DNA of 64,000 bases from Lentisphaerota bacterium (GCA_015061805.1 SUVV01000011.1:1-64000), one strand, 5' to 3'; positions 8,435 to 18,087 are shown, numbered from the stretch's first letter. Notes: generated from the sequence alone by a model not told the origin. A program made the numbers and translations.

Positions 8435-9106
8435 ATGAAAATAGACCTCCATATCCATACGACCGGATTTTCGTTTTGCGGCAAACTTTCAGCAGCGCAA
8501 ATCGTTGATTTTTACAAACAAGCCGGTTACGACGCGATCGTTATAACCAACCACTTCAACTCAATTTCAAAGCAGTGGTTCCTTGAGCACGGCGGAACTG
8601 ATTACCATAAATCCTATTTTGATACCATCCGTCAGGCGGCGGAACTCGGAGAAAAATGCGGACTTTCGGTCCTTGGCGCTTTTGAATTGCGTTTTGATGA
8701 AAGTGAGAATGATTATCTTGCCTATGGCATGACAGAGGAACAATGTATCGATCATGAAAAAATCTTTTCCATGACGGCGGCGGAATTCGGAACTTTTGCC
8801 CGGGATAACGATATTCTTTTTTATCAGGCACATCCATTCAGAAACCGGATGACCGTCGTGCCACCGGAACACCTTTTCGGAATAGAAGTCCTGAATACCC
8901 ATCCGCGCCACGACAGCCGCAACGATATTGCACTTGCCTGGGCGGAGAAATATAATTTGCATAAAATTGCCGGATCCGACTGCCACCAGATCCAGGATGT
9001 TGGAACCAGCGCAATTTTCACGGATTATCCCGTAAAAAACATGAGTGATCTGGTTCACGTTTTGAAAAATGATCTTTATACATTCAGTGAAAACCGGAAA
9101 ATATAA
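8435..9106 (+). CDS. PHP-domain metal-dependent phosphoesterase
   Basis: This 223-residue protein begins MKIDLHIHT, the first metal-binding motif (HxH) of the PHP fold. Further probable ligands are His40 in TNHFN, Glu84 in AFELRF, His133 in YQAHPF and the GSDCH near residues 180-184. This set is characteristic of PHP hydrolases, which cleave phosphate esters with a trinuclear metal site. There is no transmembrane or signal segment, so it is cytoplasmic. No strong ribosome-binding site is visible. Substrate is unknown; relatives include histidinol-phosphatases and 3',5'-nucleotide phosphatases. Confidence 0.8.
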   Translation: MKIDLHIHTTGFSFCGKLSAAQIVDFYKQAGYDAIVITNHFNSISKQWFLEHGGTDYHKSYFDTIRQAAELGEKCGLSVLGAFELRFDESENDYLAYGMTEEQCIDHEKIFSMTAAEFGTFARDNDILFYQAHPFRNRMTVVPPEHLFGIEVLNTHPRHDSRNDIALAWAEKYNLHKIAGSDCHQIQDVGTSAIFTDYPVKNMSDLVHVLKNDLYTFSENRKI

Positions 9107-9192
9107 TCGGTTTGCACAAAAAGCAATACGCACCAAAGACATTTTGAGCCAATGCTGCATCAAAGCGACAGACAAAAGGTGTCAACAATGGC

Positions 9193-9221
9193 TTGACAAA
9201 ACCGATATCCTGGACTATATT
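9193..9221 (+). promoter_or_regulatory. Promoter of tRNA-Val
   Basis: TTGACA (9193-9198) and TATATT (9216-9221) with the ideal 17-bp spacer, ending 18 bp before the mature tRNA. A TATAAT at 9221-9226 would give a spacer of 22 bp and is less likely. This is the cleanest promoter for defining the local consensus. Confidence 0.75.
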
Positions 9222-9239
9222 ATAATACATTCAAAATCC

Positions 9240-9316
<77 letters not shown>

Positions 9317-9403
9317 TCCTATGCTGAAGCTGCGGGTGGCAAGCCATCCCGCTTGTATATGATACGAGCGAATATTTGTTGTATTACGAACTTGAGTTTT
9401 TCT

Positions 9404-11338
9404 ATGATAGTCCGGATGTGGAACTTTTTTTATTCGCTCTACCAGAGCGCCTGCCGCCGCTTCACCTGGCTGCACAACTTTGTGCTTTATGCGGTTATCG
9501 GAGTACTTGCGGCGATCTTGGATTATTCGATCTTCTGGAGTGTGTGGCACTTTGCCGGACTCCCCCCGGAATTTGCAAGTTTGATCGGAAATCTGTGCGG
9601 ATTTCTTTTCACTTTCACCGGAAACACCTTTTATAATTTCAAAAAATCGACCCATGTCGTATTCCGTTTTGTTTCCTATTTTCTGATCACGATCGGCGGA
9701 ATGACCCTTTCCACGCTGCTTATTCACTACGCAAAAGCAATGATGAATGTCCATATTCTCAAGGCGGTTCTGGTTCTGTTTGTGATCCCCGCCATTCAAT
9801 TTATCCTCAACAAAAAGATCACCTACCGTGATTTTTCAGAAGGCAGTACCGCATTGAGCATCGACCCCGGCAAAAAAACTTTTCTGCAGAAATTTTTTGT
9901 TATTTTCCTGCTTGTTTCCGGATTGATGTGGGTGATCGTCCCCTCGACTTACCACTCCGCGCTCCACTTTGACCCGGCGGAAACGCTGATGTGGGGAAGC
10001 ACTTTCAACTGGGGCAGCGCCAAGCACCCCCCCATGTCCGGAATAATGCTTTACAACTTCTGCCGGATTTTCGGATTTCCCAATTTCGCGATTTTCCTTT
10101 GCAGTCAACTTTGCGTTACGATCGGATTTGTCTATATCTACAAACTTGCCCGCTGTTTTTTCAAGCAGAATGAAAGCGTTATTGCCACATTGCTGATCAC
10201 TTTCTACTTTTTCTACAACTTTGAAACTCCGAAATTCAATGCGAATATCCCCCATCTGCTCTTTATGCCGATGATGTGTTACTACTTTTACCGGGGATGT
10301 ACTGCCAATAAATGGCATCACTGGCTGTTGATGGCGGCGGCTTCTGCCGGAGCGTGTCTGAGCAAGTATTCGGCCGGGGTGCTGGCGATTTCATTCATAC
10401 TGTTTTTCGTTGTCAACAAGGAAGCAAGACGGGTTCTGCTTTCGATCAAGCCCTATGCCGCAGGAATATTTTTCTGTGCGCTGATGACTCCGCATATCCT
10501 GCATTTGATCGATACCGGATTTCTGGTACTGCACTACATCAATCACGGTAAAGCGGTCAAGTATGGTTATTTCATGCAGATCGCGGTTCTTGCCGGTGCG
10601 ATAATCGTTCCTCTCTTGTGCATGAGCGCGGTCGCATTTATCACGCTTTGGATCGGAAATAAAAAATTCCCGGGCTGGAAACTCGCCATCCGTACTCCGG
10701 AGGCGATGCAGTATGCCCTTTGTATTATCGGTGGTCAGGCGGCGTTTCTGCTGGGAATGGGATTCCTCGGACACCGGCTGCTGACCATTTGGACATTCCC
10801 CTTGTTCCTCACTGCCGGAATAGTTGTCATGTCGCTGGTCAAGACTCCGGTCTCAGAACGCACTCAAAAATGTTTTGCCGCATTGTGCGCTCTGTTTGCG
10901 GCGGTCATGCTGCTGATACCGCTGATCCACTACAACACCACCAGCAAATACCGTTATCATCTGAACAAGGCAGAATTACGCGCTGCGGCTGAAAAATTCT
11001 ATTATGAACAGACCGGCAAAGCCATTCCCTTTGTCATCGGCGATATCTGGGATGCCGCCATGCTTCAAAACAGTTTATGCTATAGAGTCAAGGCCTCCCC
11101 CTGCTCTGACCCGATCCTGACCGGACTTCACCGGGAATTCATCGCCCGCAACGGTGCGATTGCGATAACCCGCGGCCCCGACAATGCTTCGCGGGAAATC
11201 AAACAATTCTTTGATGTTGAACTCAAATGGCACAAGATCGATCTCGAATATCAAGCCAGATTCGGAACGAAAAAAACTTTCACTTTTTTCCTTGCTGCTG
11301 TGCCGCCGACAATCGCTGAACAGGATATGACGAAATGA
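9404..11338 (+). CDS. GtrA-like domain fused to a GT39/ArnT-type membrane glycosyltransferase
   Basis: A 644-residue polytopic protein. Residues ~22-145 form a four-helix GtrA-like domain (VIGVLAAILDYSIFW, then FLFTFTGNTFYNFKKS and an ending IPAIQFILNKKITYRDF). GtrA proteins are thought to flip undecaprenyl-phosphate-linked sugars. The rest is a GT39/ArnT-like glycosyltransferase with an early luminal acidic motif (FDPAETLMW), a HPP motif (KHPPMSG) and many membrane helices. GT39 enzymes transfer sugars from polyprenyl-phosphate donors in the periplasm, so the fusion would couple donor supply and transfer. I chose ATG 9404; ATG 9416 is an alternative, and the longer frame overlaps the tRNA. 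The next gene overlaps by 4 bp. Confidence 0.78.
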   Translation: MIVRMWNFFYSLYQSACRRFTWLHNFVLYAVIGVLAAILDYSIFWSVWHFAGLPPEFASLIGNLCGFLFTFTGNTFYNFKKSTHVVFRFVSYFLITIGGMTLSTLLIHYAKAMMNVHILKAVLVLFVIPAIQFILNKKITYRDFSEGSTALSIDPGKKTFLQKFFVIFLLVSGLMWVIVPSTYHSALHFDPAETLMWGSTFNWGSAKHPPMSGIMLYNFCRIFGFPNFAIFLCSQLCVTIGFVYIYKLARCFFKQNESVIATLLITFYFFYNFETPKFNANIPHLLFMPMMCYYFYRGCTANKWHHWLLMAAASAGACLSKYSAGVLAISFILFFVVNKEARRVLLSIKPYAAGIFFCALMTPHILHLIDTGFLVLHYINHGKAVKYGYFMQIAVLAGAIIVPLLCMSAVAFITLWIGNKKFPGWKLAIRTPEAMQYALCIIGGQAAFLLGMGFLGHRLLTIWTFPLFLTAGIVVMSLVKTPVSERTQKCFAALCALFAAVMLLIPLIHYNTTSKYRYHLNKAELRAAAEKFYYEQTGKAIPFVIGDIWDAAMLQNSLCYRVKASPCSDPILTGLHREFIARNGAIAITRGPDNASREIKQFFDVELKWHKIDLEYQARFGTKKTFTFFLAAVPPTIAEQDMTK

Positions 11339-12072
11339 AATTAGATATACTTTTGCCGCTTCATAAACCCCGCGCCGGATGGGAAACGATCATCGTTGAT
11401 GCCATTGGCAATCTGCAGAAAGAGATCGGTTCTCTGGGAGAGATCCATCTCTATATCACCAATGACGGCGCGCCGGATGAATACTATTCAAAAGCGGCGC
11501 TTGAACAGGTTTCCCAAGCGGTCAACGGAAACTTTCACTTCCTTAAATATGAGAAAAACCGCGGTAAAGGTTACTGCTTGCGCCATCTGGTCAGGCACGC
11601 GACCGGAGATTATATGGTTTATACCGACGGAGATTTTCCTTTCGGCTGGCAGTCAGTTGCGGAGAATTTCAAAGAGTTGATCGCCGGAGCGGATGTGACC
11701 ATGGGACGGCGCAGCCGGAGTTACGGAGAGGTGCTGACCCCTTTCCGCAAATGTCTTTCCGGAGGATTGAAAATTCTGAACCGGATAATGTGCGGACTGC
11801 CGGAAGAAATCCAGGACACTCAGGCAGGATTGAAGGGCTTCAACCGGCGCGGTCAGGAAGTTTTTCTCATGACGACGGTGGATTCATTCGTTTTTGACAC
11901 GGAATTCATTCTGCTGGCGTGGAAAAAAGATTTGAAAATATCTCCGCTGGATGTCCAGCTCAAACCCGGATTAAAATTATCTTCAATGGGCTTCAAGGTG
12001 ATGTTCCGGGAATTGTTCTGTTTCGCCAAAGTCCTGTGGCAAGTCCGGATCAGAAAGCGTTACAAAAAATGA
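11335..12072 (+). CDS. Glycosyltransferase family 2, dolichyl/undecaprenyl-phosphate sugar synthase-like
   Basis: A 245-residue soluble or membrane-associated GT-A enzyme. It shows the family start (LDILLPLHKP), the nucleotide-sugar acidic region (YITNDGAPDE), the KNRGKGYCLR motif and the metal-binding DxD-like YTDGDFPF at ~98-105. KNRGKG and an ending with DTQAGLKGF are typical of DPM1-like enzymes that load a sugar from a nucleotide donor onto a polyprenyl phosphate. This fits its place between a GtrA-GT39 fusion and a polysaccharide deacetylase. It overlaps both neighbours by ATGA junctions. No C-terminal membrane helices are present, unlike many DPM homologues. Confidence 0.82.
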   Translation: MKLDILLPLHKPRAGWETIIVDAIGNLQKEIGSLGEIHLYITNDGAPDEYYSKAALEQVSQAVNGNFHFLKYEKNRGKGYCLRHLVRHATGDYMVYTDGDFPFGWQSVAENFKELIAGADVTMGRRSRSYGEVLTPFRKCLSGGLKILNRIMCGLPEEIQDTQAGLKGFNRRGQEVFLMTTVDSFVFDTEFILLAWKKDLKISPLDVQLKPGLKLSSMGFKVMFRELFCFAKVLWQVRIRKRYKK

Positions 12073-12857
12073 AAACGCCGAAATTACTGCTCTCTTTTGA
12101 TATCGAAGAATTCGATTTGCCACTTGAGTATGGAGCCGCCATCTCTGTCGATGACAAGTTTGAAATATCCCGCAAAGGAACAGCGGCGATCCTCGATCTG
12201 CTCCGAGAAACCGGAACCAGAGCCACATTTTTCACCACCGGAGAGTTCGCGCTCCGTTATCCGGAACTGATTTCCCGAATGGTATCCGACCGCCATGAAG
12301 TGGCTTCCCACGGCATGAATCACACCACCTTTGAAGTTGCAGACCTGCAAAAATCGAAGGCCGTTCTGGAAGAGATTTCCGGACAGATTGTCACCGGATT
12401 CCGGATGGCGCGTCTGGCGCCGGTGGATAAAGCCGAGATCAAAGCTGCCGGATATATTTATGAGTCTTCGCTCAACCCCATCTGGCTGCCCGGACGTTAC
12501 TGCAATTTGCGCGCGCCCTTGCTGCCGTTTCAGGAAAATTGCGGACTGTGGCAGTTTCCGGTATCGGCGATGCCGGGAATCCGTTTCCCGCTGTTCTGGT
12601 TATCTTTCAAAAATCTGCCGCTTTCAATTTATACCATTGCAACAACCCTGGCGATCCGGCTCACCGGATATTACAATATGTACTCTCACCCGTGGGAATA
12701 CAACGATCAAGCCGGAGAAAAAGAGTGGCAGATCCCCGGATTCGTCGTCCGTCATGCCGGAACCGGGCAATTGCTGCGCCTGAAACGCCTGATCAAAAAA
12801 CTCTCCTCCCAAGGCGAATTCATAACTTTTTCAGAGTATCTGAACGAAATAAAATGA
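12069..12857 (+). CDS. Polysaccharide deacetylase family protein (NodB/CE4 fold)
   Basis: A 262-residue protein with CE4 motifs: SFDIEEFD (residues 9-16, catalytic-base region), TFFTTGEFA near 54-62 and the metal-binding segment HEVASHGMNH near 75-84. A late SHPWEY motif (~203) resembles the CE4 variants found in polysaccharide-export clusters. No signal peptide is visible, so it may act on a cytoplasmic lipid-linked sugar, as ArnD-type enzymes act on their undecaprenyl-linked substrate. The start at 12069 is set by the ATGA overlap with the GT2 stop; a longer upstream frame exists but would overlap that gene heavily. It likely removes an N-acyl or O-acyl group before transfer by the GT39 enzyme. 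Confidence 0.8.
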   Translation: MKTPKLLLSFDIEEFDLPLEYGAAISVDDKFEISRKGTAAILDLLRETGTRATFFTTGEFALRYPELISRMVSDRHEVASHGMNHTTFEVADLQKSKAVLEEISGQIVTGFRMARLAPVDKAEIKAAGYIYESSLNPIWLPGRYCNLRAPLLPFQENCGLWQFPVSAMPGIRFPLFWLSFKNLPLSIYTIATTLAIRLTGYYNMYSHPWEYNDQAGEKEWQIPGFVVRHAGTGQLLRLKRLIKKLSSQGEFITFSEYLNEIK

Positions 12858-14677
12858 AAAAAGCGGTATATTTGTTATTATTTTTTATAAACATCCTGCC
12901 GCTCTACGGGGAAAAGGTCATCGTCTTTGAAAAACCTCAAGCCAACGCCCGAAGTTTGATCGCCGACAAAAAATTCTTTAAGGAAACCGGATACAAGCCC
13001 AGGATGCTGGTCGAGGAACATCCGCTGGTATTCATCCATAATATGACCGAGGTCAAAACCGCTTCCGGATTGACCGGATTTTTGCGCGATGATCTCGCTG
13101 TCGGTGCTGATGGAAAAAGTATTGAGCGCCGCCGCGAAACTCCTTATGCCAAGATGTTTGCCGGAATTCTTGCGGCAATATTTCTGGCATTCATCTCGTT
13201 CCGGGCATGGAAGTATGGTCTGAAAGAGTGGCACTTGATAATGTTTCCGGTACTGGTGCGGATAATTCTGCTGTCGATCACCCTTTACCGTTGGGATTGT
13301 GTTTACACCATTGCTTCGGATGAACCGGGATATTTTGAAACCATCAGCGATATGATCAAGGGTAAATGGAGCGGTCCGTGGCGTTTTACGGTCGGGACCG
13401 GATTCTTTTACCTGCCTTTTATTCTGCTGTTCAATGCGAAAACATTTTATGACATCGTCCCGTATTTCAATATTTTTTCAGCCTATGTCATTGCCCCGGC
13501 GATTCTGGTGACCGGCTACCTGATATTGCGAAAACTGAATGTTTCCGGCAAAAAAAGTTGTGCCGCAATGCTGATTTGGGCAATCGTACCGTTTGTGGCA
13601 TTTCATCTGGAGGACTGGGATATCTGGAAGTTTCAGCACATCTTTCTCTTCCCGAAACTTTTTGCCGATTTCCACCGGCTGGTATTTTACGGATTCTGTA
13701 TAAATTCCGGATTCAATGCCATGAGTGACACACCGGGATTGCTGACGGTGATGTGCTGTTTCCTGATGGCGCTCTCGATACCGCCCCAATGCCGTTATGT
13801 GTGGTGCTTTGGGATGCTCTACGGCTTTGCCTGTCTGATCCGGATAAATTATATTCTGCTGGCTCCGGCATTATTCTGGATATGCTTTTGTAAATTCAAA
13901 GATTCCGGAAAACTGTTAAAGGCAGCCGCGATTGGGGTTGGCGGATTCCTGGCAATATTTGCCATTCAGTTGATCTGCAATGCCATCCAATTCGGAAATC
14001 CGCTGACCTTCGGCTACATTCTGCATTATACAGAAAACGCCCTGCCCGACCGTCCGGTATCAGGCTTTACCTGGCACACCTTTTCCCGTTTGACCTTCAC
14101 CCGGTATCTGCTGCAGAGCAATCTTCCGGTTTTAGCAATCGGCGGAGCCGCACTGTGGGTGATGGATGACCGCTTTACGAAACGGGTATTGACACTGATG
14201 GGAATTCCGACATTGCTGTTTTTCTGCGGCTACAGTCACACGTTCTGCGATGCCAGAAGATTTATTTTTCCAACATTTGCAGCATTTCTGATGGCGATAC
14301 CGGCAGCATACAATGTCTGGAACGGAATATCCAGACTCCGGATGTGGATGATACTCATCCTGTTGACCGCGATGGTGATGGTAACGACTCCGGTGAATGC
14401 CTACTGGAAAAACCTGCCGCTGCAGATCGGAGATGGCTTCTTTTTGAAGTTCATGGCCGTCGCCGTCCCGCTGGCTTTGACTGGAATGGCGGTTGACCTT
14501 TTGCGTAAAAAACACAAAGACAGCGCGATTTTCATCTTGCTGTCCATGCTCTTTTATTATGCGCCATCCGAAGTACTGGGCGCAGGTTTGCTGTTACTGT
14601 TGCTGTGGGAGATCGGCATTGACCGGATCTCCGCCAGACTTATTGAAAAAGTCCGGTCGCGCTCTTTGAAGCAATAA
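12854..14677 (+). CDS. Multispan membrane protein, probable GT39-like glycosyltransferase
   Basis: A 607-residue protein with an N-terminal signal-like helix, a ~90-residue soluble region, then about eleven membrane helices from residue ~100 on. After the first of these helices an acidic motif ASDEPGYFE (~157-165) sits at the position of the catalytic Asp of GT-C enzymes. Mid-protein motifs HLEDWDIWKF and the DRPVSGF loop also fit large periplasmic loops of GT-C proteins. It begins in an ATGA overlap with the deacetylase, so it is the fourth gene of the same operon. I infer a second lipid-linked-sugar transferase, but similarity to characterised families is weak. Confidence 0.62.
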   Translation: MKKAVYLLLFFINILPLYGEKVIVFEKPQANARSLIADKKFFKETGYKPRMLVEEHPLVFIHNMTEVKTASGLTGFLRDDLAVGADGKSIERRRETPYAKMFAGILAAIFLAFISFRAWKYGLKEWHLIMFPVLVRIILLSITLYRWDCVYTIASDEPGYFETISDMIKGKWSGPWRFTVGTGFFYLPFILLFNAKTFYDIVPYFNIFSAYVIAPAILVTGYLILRKLNVSGKKSCAAMLIWAIVPFVAFHLEDWDIWKFQHIFLFPKLFADFHRLVFYGFCINSGFNAMSDTPGLLTVMCCFLMALSIPPQCRYVWCFGMLYGFACLIRINYILLAPALFWICFCKFKDSGKLLKAAAIGVGGFLAIFAIQLICNAIQFGNPLTFGYILHYTENALPDRPVSGFTWHTFSRLTFTRYLLQSNLPVLAIGGAALWVMDDRFTKRVLTLMGIPTLLFFCGYSHTFCDARRFIFPTFAAFLMAIPAAYNVWNGISRLRMWMILILLTAMVMVTTPVNAYWKNLPLQIGDGFFLKFMAVAVPLALTGMAVDLLRKKHKDSAIFILLSMLFYYAPSEVLGAGLLLLLLWEIGIDRISARLIEKVRSRSLKQ

Positions 14678-15314
14678 GCTGCTCAAACGCCTCATCCGGA
14701 AACGCCGCTTCAACGGAACCGCCGACACTCTTCAGCGCCGCATGATACTGCCGGGAAAGTTCATTTGCACCCAGCCATGATTTCTGCTGACATACACGAT
14801 CCAGCGCATTTACCACGTCAGATGCGATCGAAGTATAAAATCCGGTCAGCAGATCTTCGGCTTTGCCGGCGTTTTTCCGGCACTCATGATATCTCGCCAT
14901 AGCATTGAGATACAACACCTCCGTCCGGGGAAAATGAGAACACATCAAGTTCCACGGTTCGCCATCCGGCAGCGTGTGATCGCCGCTGTCCCGGAAATCG
15001 GTTCGCAAAAGAACCGTCGGCATATCCACCATTTTGGCAAAGCAGAATTCAACCACCGTTCCGGAATCGAGGTCAGTACCATCGAAATTGGCTATCAGCA
15101 AATCGCTGTTGAACAGCAGTTTGAAGTCTTCATCCCGGATACTCTGCGAAGTTCTGGAAACGACCTCGCATTCGCCATCCTGCGGCAAAAGCAGTTGATA
15201 GCGGTTGCCGGAAAGGCGTTCAACTGCGTTTGCCAACAGCAGATTCCCGGCGAGATCTTTATGATCAAAGAGGTCGCCGGCAAAATATATTTTCAGCGCC
15301 CGGGTCCGATTCAT
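14640..15314 (-). CDS. Nucleoside 2-deoxyribosyltransferase-like protein
   Basis: This 224-residue protein has the NDT-fold signatures: IYFAGDLFD at the N-terminus, SDLLIANFDGTDLDSGT (residues 70-86), and the probable nucleophile Glu89 in VVEFCFA. Family members transfer or hydrolyse the glycosidic bond of (deoxy)nucleosides in salvage. An unusual C-terminal extension (~150-224) of helices follows. It overlaps the upstream MATE gene by 4 bp (ATGA). Its 3' end overlaps the converging membrane-protein gene by 38 bp (14640-14677), so the two coding regions share sequence on opposite strands and leave no room for a terminator. Confidence 0.78.
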   Translation of the reverse strand: MNRTRALKIYFAGDLFDHKDLAGNLLLANAVERLSGNRYQLLLPQDGECEVVSRTSQSIRDEDFKLLFNSDLLIANFDGTDLDSGTVVEFCFAKMVDMPTVLLRTDFRDSGDHTLPDGEPWNLMCSHFPRTEVLYLNAMARYHECRKNAGKAEDLLTGFYTSIASDVVNALDRVCQQKSWLGANELSRQYHAALKSVGGSVEAAFPDEAFEQLIASKSATGLFQ

Positions 15315-16705
15315 CCTGCAGACTCCGCAGTTTTTTCCAATGCTTCACGGCGTTTCTGTTCTGATTTGCGAACCATTTTGCGGCACACGAAAATCAGCAT
15401 GATTCCGGTACCGGCGGCAACCAGCGCCCAGGAAACCGGGTAAGAGATCATAACATTCTGCATGCGCGGATCATGCGGGAAGATAAACAATATCCAAAGC
15501 ACCCGGAATGCACACGCTCCAAACAAGGAGATGATCGTGGGCCCAAGTGAATACCCCAGACCGCGCAGTGAACCGGTCAAAACTTCGATCGATGCCACCA
15601 TGAAGTAGAACGGCAACTGATAATTCATCCGGATAACACCCCAATCGATCACCGCACTGTCAGGATTGTAAATACCGAGCAATTGACGTTTCAGCACCAG
15701 AGCCGCTCCGCCGAGCACAAATGCGGTAACGCAGGCACAGGAAAGACACAGCAATATACTCCGGATGACCCGTTTCGGCTTGTCGGCACCGTTATTCTGA
15801 CCGACAAAACTCACCACCGCCAGACCGAAGGAACTGAATGCCACATGCACCACCCCTTCAATACTCAAAGCAGCAGTACTTCCGGCAATCGCCTGTTTAC
15901 CGAAGGAGTTGATCGTCGACTGAATGATCATGTTGGAAATCGAATACATCATTCCCTGCACCCCGGCAGGCACACCGATACGGAACAATTCTTTTACGAT
16001 ATGCTCCTTGATGTGGAGCCGTTTCCAGACCAGCCGGTACTGTTCGCGGGAAACATTGAGCGCCCGCAAGACCAGGATCGCCGAGAGCACGTTGGAAAGC
16101 TTGGTCGCAATGGCAACACCGGCAACATCCATTTTGAAAACGATGACAAACAGCAGATTGAGCCCGACATTCACCGTTCCGGCGATCATCATGTAGGTCA
16201 ACGGGCGTTTGGTATCACCGATTGCCCGCAGCACAGCACTTCCGAAACTGTAAAGCACCATAAACGGAATTCCCAGACAGCAAATCCAGGTGTAAAGACA
16301 GGCTTTGTCAAAAATTTCAGCCGGCACCGCCATCCAGTGCATCATCGGACGGGTTATCGCAACACCAAGAATACACATAAGGATTCCGCCGATCAAAGCC
16401 ACCGCGATAGAGGTGTGAACCGAACTGAAAATATTTTTGCGGTCTTGGGCCCCGGTGTAACGGGAAACCAGCACGTTCACCGCTGAAGCAACACCCCAGA
16501 ACAAGTTGAGCATCAAATTGTTGAATCCGGGAGCCGCACCCACAGCCGCCATTGCGCCGCTGTCCGCAAATCTTCCAACTACGATCAAGTCAGCCGCATT
16601 GAACATCAATGACATGGCATTTGCCATCATCAACGGCATGGCGAAACGGATGATTTTACCGAGCAGCGGCCCATTGGTCATATCGACCTGATATTTTTTT
16701 GACAT
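15311..16705 (-). CDS. MATE-family efflux transporter
   Basis: A 464-residue protein with twelve membrane helices. It has the MATE start (MTNGPLLGKIIRFAMPLM), a characteristic first-helix pair (MFNAADLIVVGRF) and the internal repeat starting near residue 245 (LFRIGVPAGVQGMMYSISNM). MATE proteins export drugs or metabolites in exchange for Na+ or H+. The start at 16705 follows a GGGAAAG ribosome-binding site. The gene lies 22 bp after proA and overlaps the deoxyribosyltransferase gene, forming a three-gene minus-strand operon. Transport substrate is unknown. Confidence 0.92.
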   Translation of the reverse strand: MSKKYQVDMTNGPLLGKIIRFAMPLMMANAMSLMFNAADLIVVGRFADSGAMAAVGAAPGFNNLMLNLFWGVASAVNVLVSRYTGAQDRKNIFSSVHTSIAVALIGGILMCILGVAITRPMMHWMAVPAEIFDKACLYTWICCLGIPFMVLYSFGSAVLRAIGDTKRPLTYMMIAGTVNVGLNLLFVIVFKMDVAGVAIATKLSNVLSAILVLRALNVSREQYRLVWKRLHIKEHIVKELFRIGVPAGVQGMMYSISNMIIQSTINSFGKQAIAGSTAALSIEGVVHVAFSSFGLAVVSFVGQNNGADKPKRVIRSILLCLSCACVTAFVLGGAALVLKRQLLGIYNPDSAVIDWGVIRMNYQLPFYFMVASIEVLTGSLRGLGYSLGPTIISLFGACAFRVLWILFIFPHDPRMQNVMISYPVSWALVAAGTGIMLIFVCRKMVRKSEQKRREALEKTAESAG

Positions 16706-16727
16706 AATAAAATCTTTCCCTGATTGT

Positions 16728-17969
16728 TTAATCGCGGAGCTGTCCGTTTCCGACAGCGACCCATTTGTAACTGCAAAGTTCTGCCGGTCCCACCGGACCA
16801 CGGGCGTGAAGCCGGTCGGTACTGATGCCGACGACAGCGCCCATGCCGTAATCGCCGCCGCCGGACAGCCGGGTGGAGGCATTGACCAGTACCGAAGCCG
16901 AATCGACTCCGGCGATGAACCGGTCCGCCAAATCCTGACTGGAGGTGATGATCCCGTCGGTGTGTCCGGAACCGTGTTCGGCAATATGTTTCATTGCTTC
17001 ATCAATGCCGTTGACCAGCTTGATCGAAAGCGTACTGCTCAAATATTCGGTATCCCAGTCGCTGTCACTTGCCAACGTGCAGCCGGGGACTCTCGTACAG
17101 AAATCAGCACATCCCCGGATCTCAACGCCGTGAGCTTGCAGGGCATTGGCAATGTTTTTCAGCATGGCATCTGAAACTGCGGAATCGATCAGCAATGTTT
17201 CCAGAGCATTGCACACTGCAACATTCTGACATTTTGAATTGACCACAACCTGAATCGCCATATTTTCATCGGCATCCGCAGCGATATATTGATGGCAAAT
17301 GCCGTCATAGTGTTTCAAGACCGGAATACGGGTTCCTTCGGCGATCGCCTTGATCAGACTTTTTCCGCCGCGGGGGATTATGAGATCGACATACGCATCC
17401 TGCTGAAGCAGTTCAGTTACCGCCGAACGGTCAGCGGTATCGATCAACTGGATGGCATCTGCCGGCAAACCGGCTTCAAGTGCAGCGGAACGCATCGCCT
17501 GCGCCAGGATCCGGTTGGTCCGCAGTGATTCAGAACCGCCTTTAAGGATCACCGCATTGCCGCTTTTGAGAGCCACGGCGGCGGCATCGGTGGTGACATT
17601 CGGACGGGCTTCGTAAATCATGGCGATAACGCCGATCGGCACCGCAACTTTCTTAACATCCAGCCCGCTGGGCATGACGCGAGCATCCAGTACGCGTCCG
17701 ACCGGATCGGGAAGCGCGGCAGCTTCCTGCAGACGTTTGACCATATATTTGAAAACTTTTTCATCTACCGTCAGGCGTTTTTTGAATGCCGGAGTAAGTT
17801 CACCTGCCGCCGCAATGTCAGCGGCATTGGCATCCAGGACCTGTTGTTTGCATTCGATCAGTTTGTCGGCCATGCTGTTCAGTGCTTTTGCCCGGCTTTC
17901 CGGGGAACAGCATCTCAAGAGCCGGGAAGCCTCCCGCGCCCGGACTGCCATATTTTCAACGATTCCCAT
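16728..17969 (-). CDS. proA: Gamma-glutamyl phosphate reductase (ProA)
   Basis: A 413-residue enzyme that reduces gamma-glutamyl phosphate to glutamate semialdehyde with NADPH in proline synthesis. Family landmarks include VAVPIGVIAMIYEARPNVT, the LKGGSE motif, the PRGG-x-x-L segment, the catalytic Cys in NVAVCNALETLL, and the ending motif RGPVGPAELCSYKW. Length matches the family. The ATG at 17969 has an AGGGAG ribosome-binding site 7 bp upstream; an ATG nine codons further upstream lacks one. proB is not adjacent; MATE and deoxyribosyltransferase genes follow in the operon with no obvious metabolic link. Confidence 0.96.
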   Translation of the reverse strand: MGIVENMAVRAREASRLLRCCSPESRAKALNSMADKLIECKQQVLDANAADIAAAGELTPAFKKRLTVDEKVFKYMVKRLQEAAALPDPVGRVLDARVMPSGLDVKKVAVPIGVIAMIYEARPNVTTDAAAVALKSGNAVILKGGSESLRTNRILAQAMRSAALEAGLPADAIQLIDTADRSAVTELLQQDAYVDLIIPRGGKSLIKAIAEGTRIPVLKHYDGICHQYIAADADENMAIQVVVNSKCQNVAVCNALETLLIDSAVSDAMLKNIANALQAHGVEIRGCADFCTRVPGCTLASDSDWDTEYLSSTLSIKLVNGIDEAMKHIAEHGSGHTDGIITSSQDLADRFIAGVDSASVLVNASTRLSGGGDYGMGAVVGISTDRLHARGPVGPAELCSYKWVAVGNGQLRD

Positions 17970-18087
17970 CTCACACTCCCTGTCACAAATAATCAATTAT
18001 CTTGATAATATACCACAAAACAGCCGCACTTTCAATCGTTTCAAAAATTAACGGCTGCTTTTTTCTGTTTTTTAACAGCAAATTGAT

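Noticed and set aside
18000-18080. CAGCCG/CGGCTG pair upstream of proA as a terminator
   Set aside because: It lies between divergent gene starts, the loop is over 30 nt and the stem is only 6 bp.
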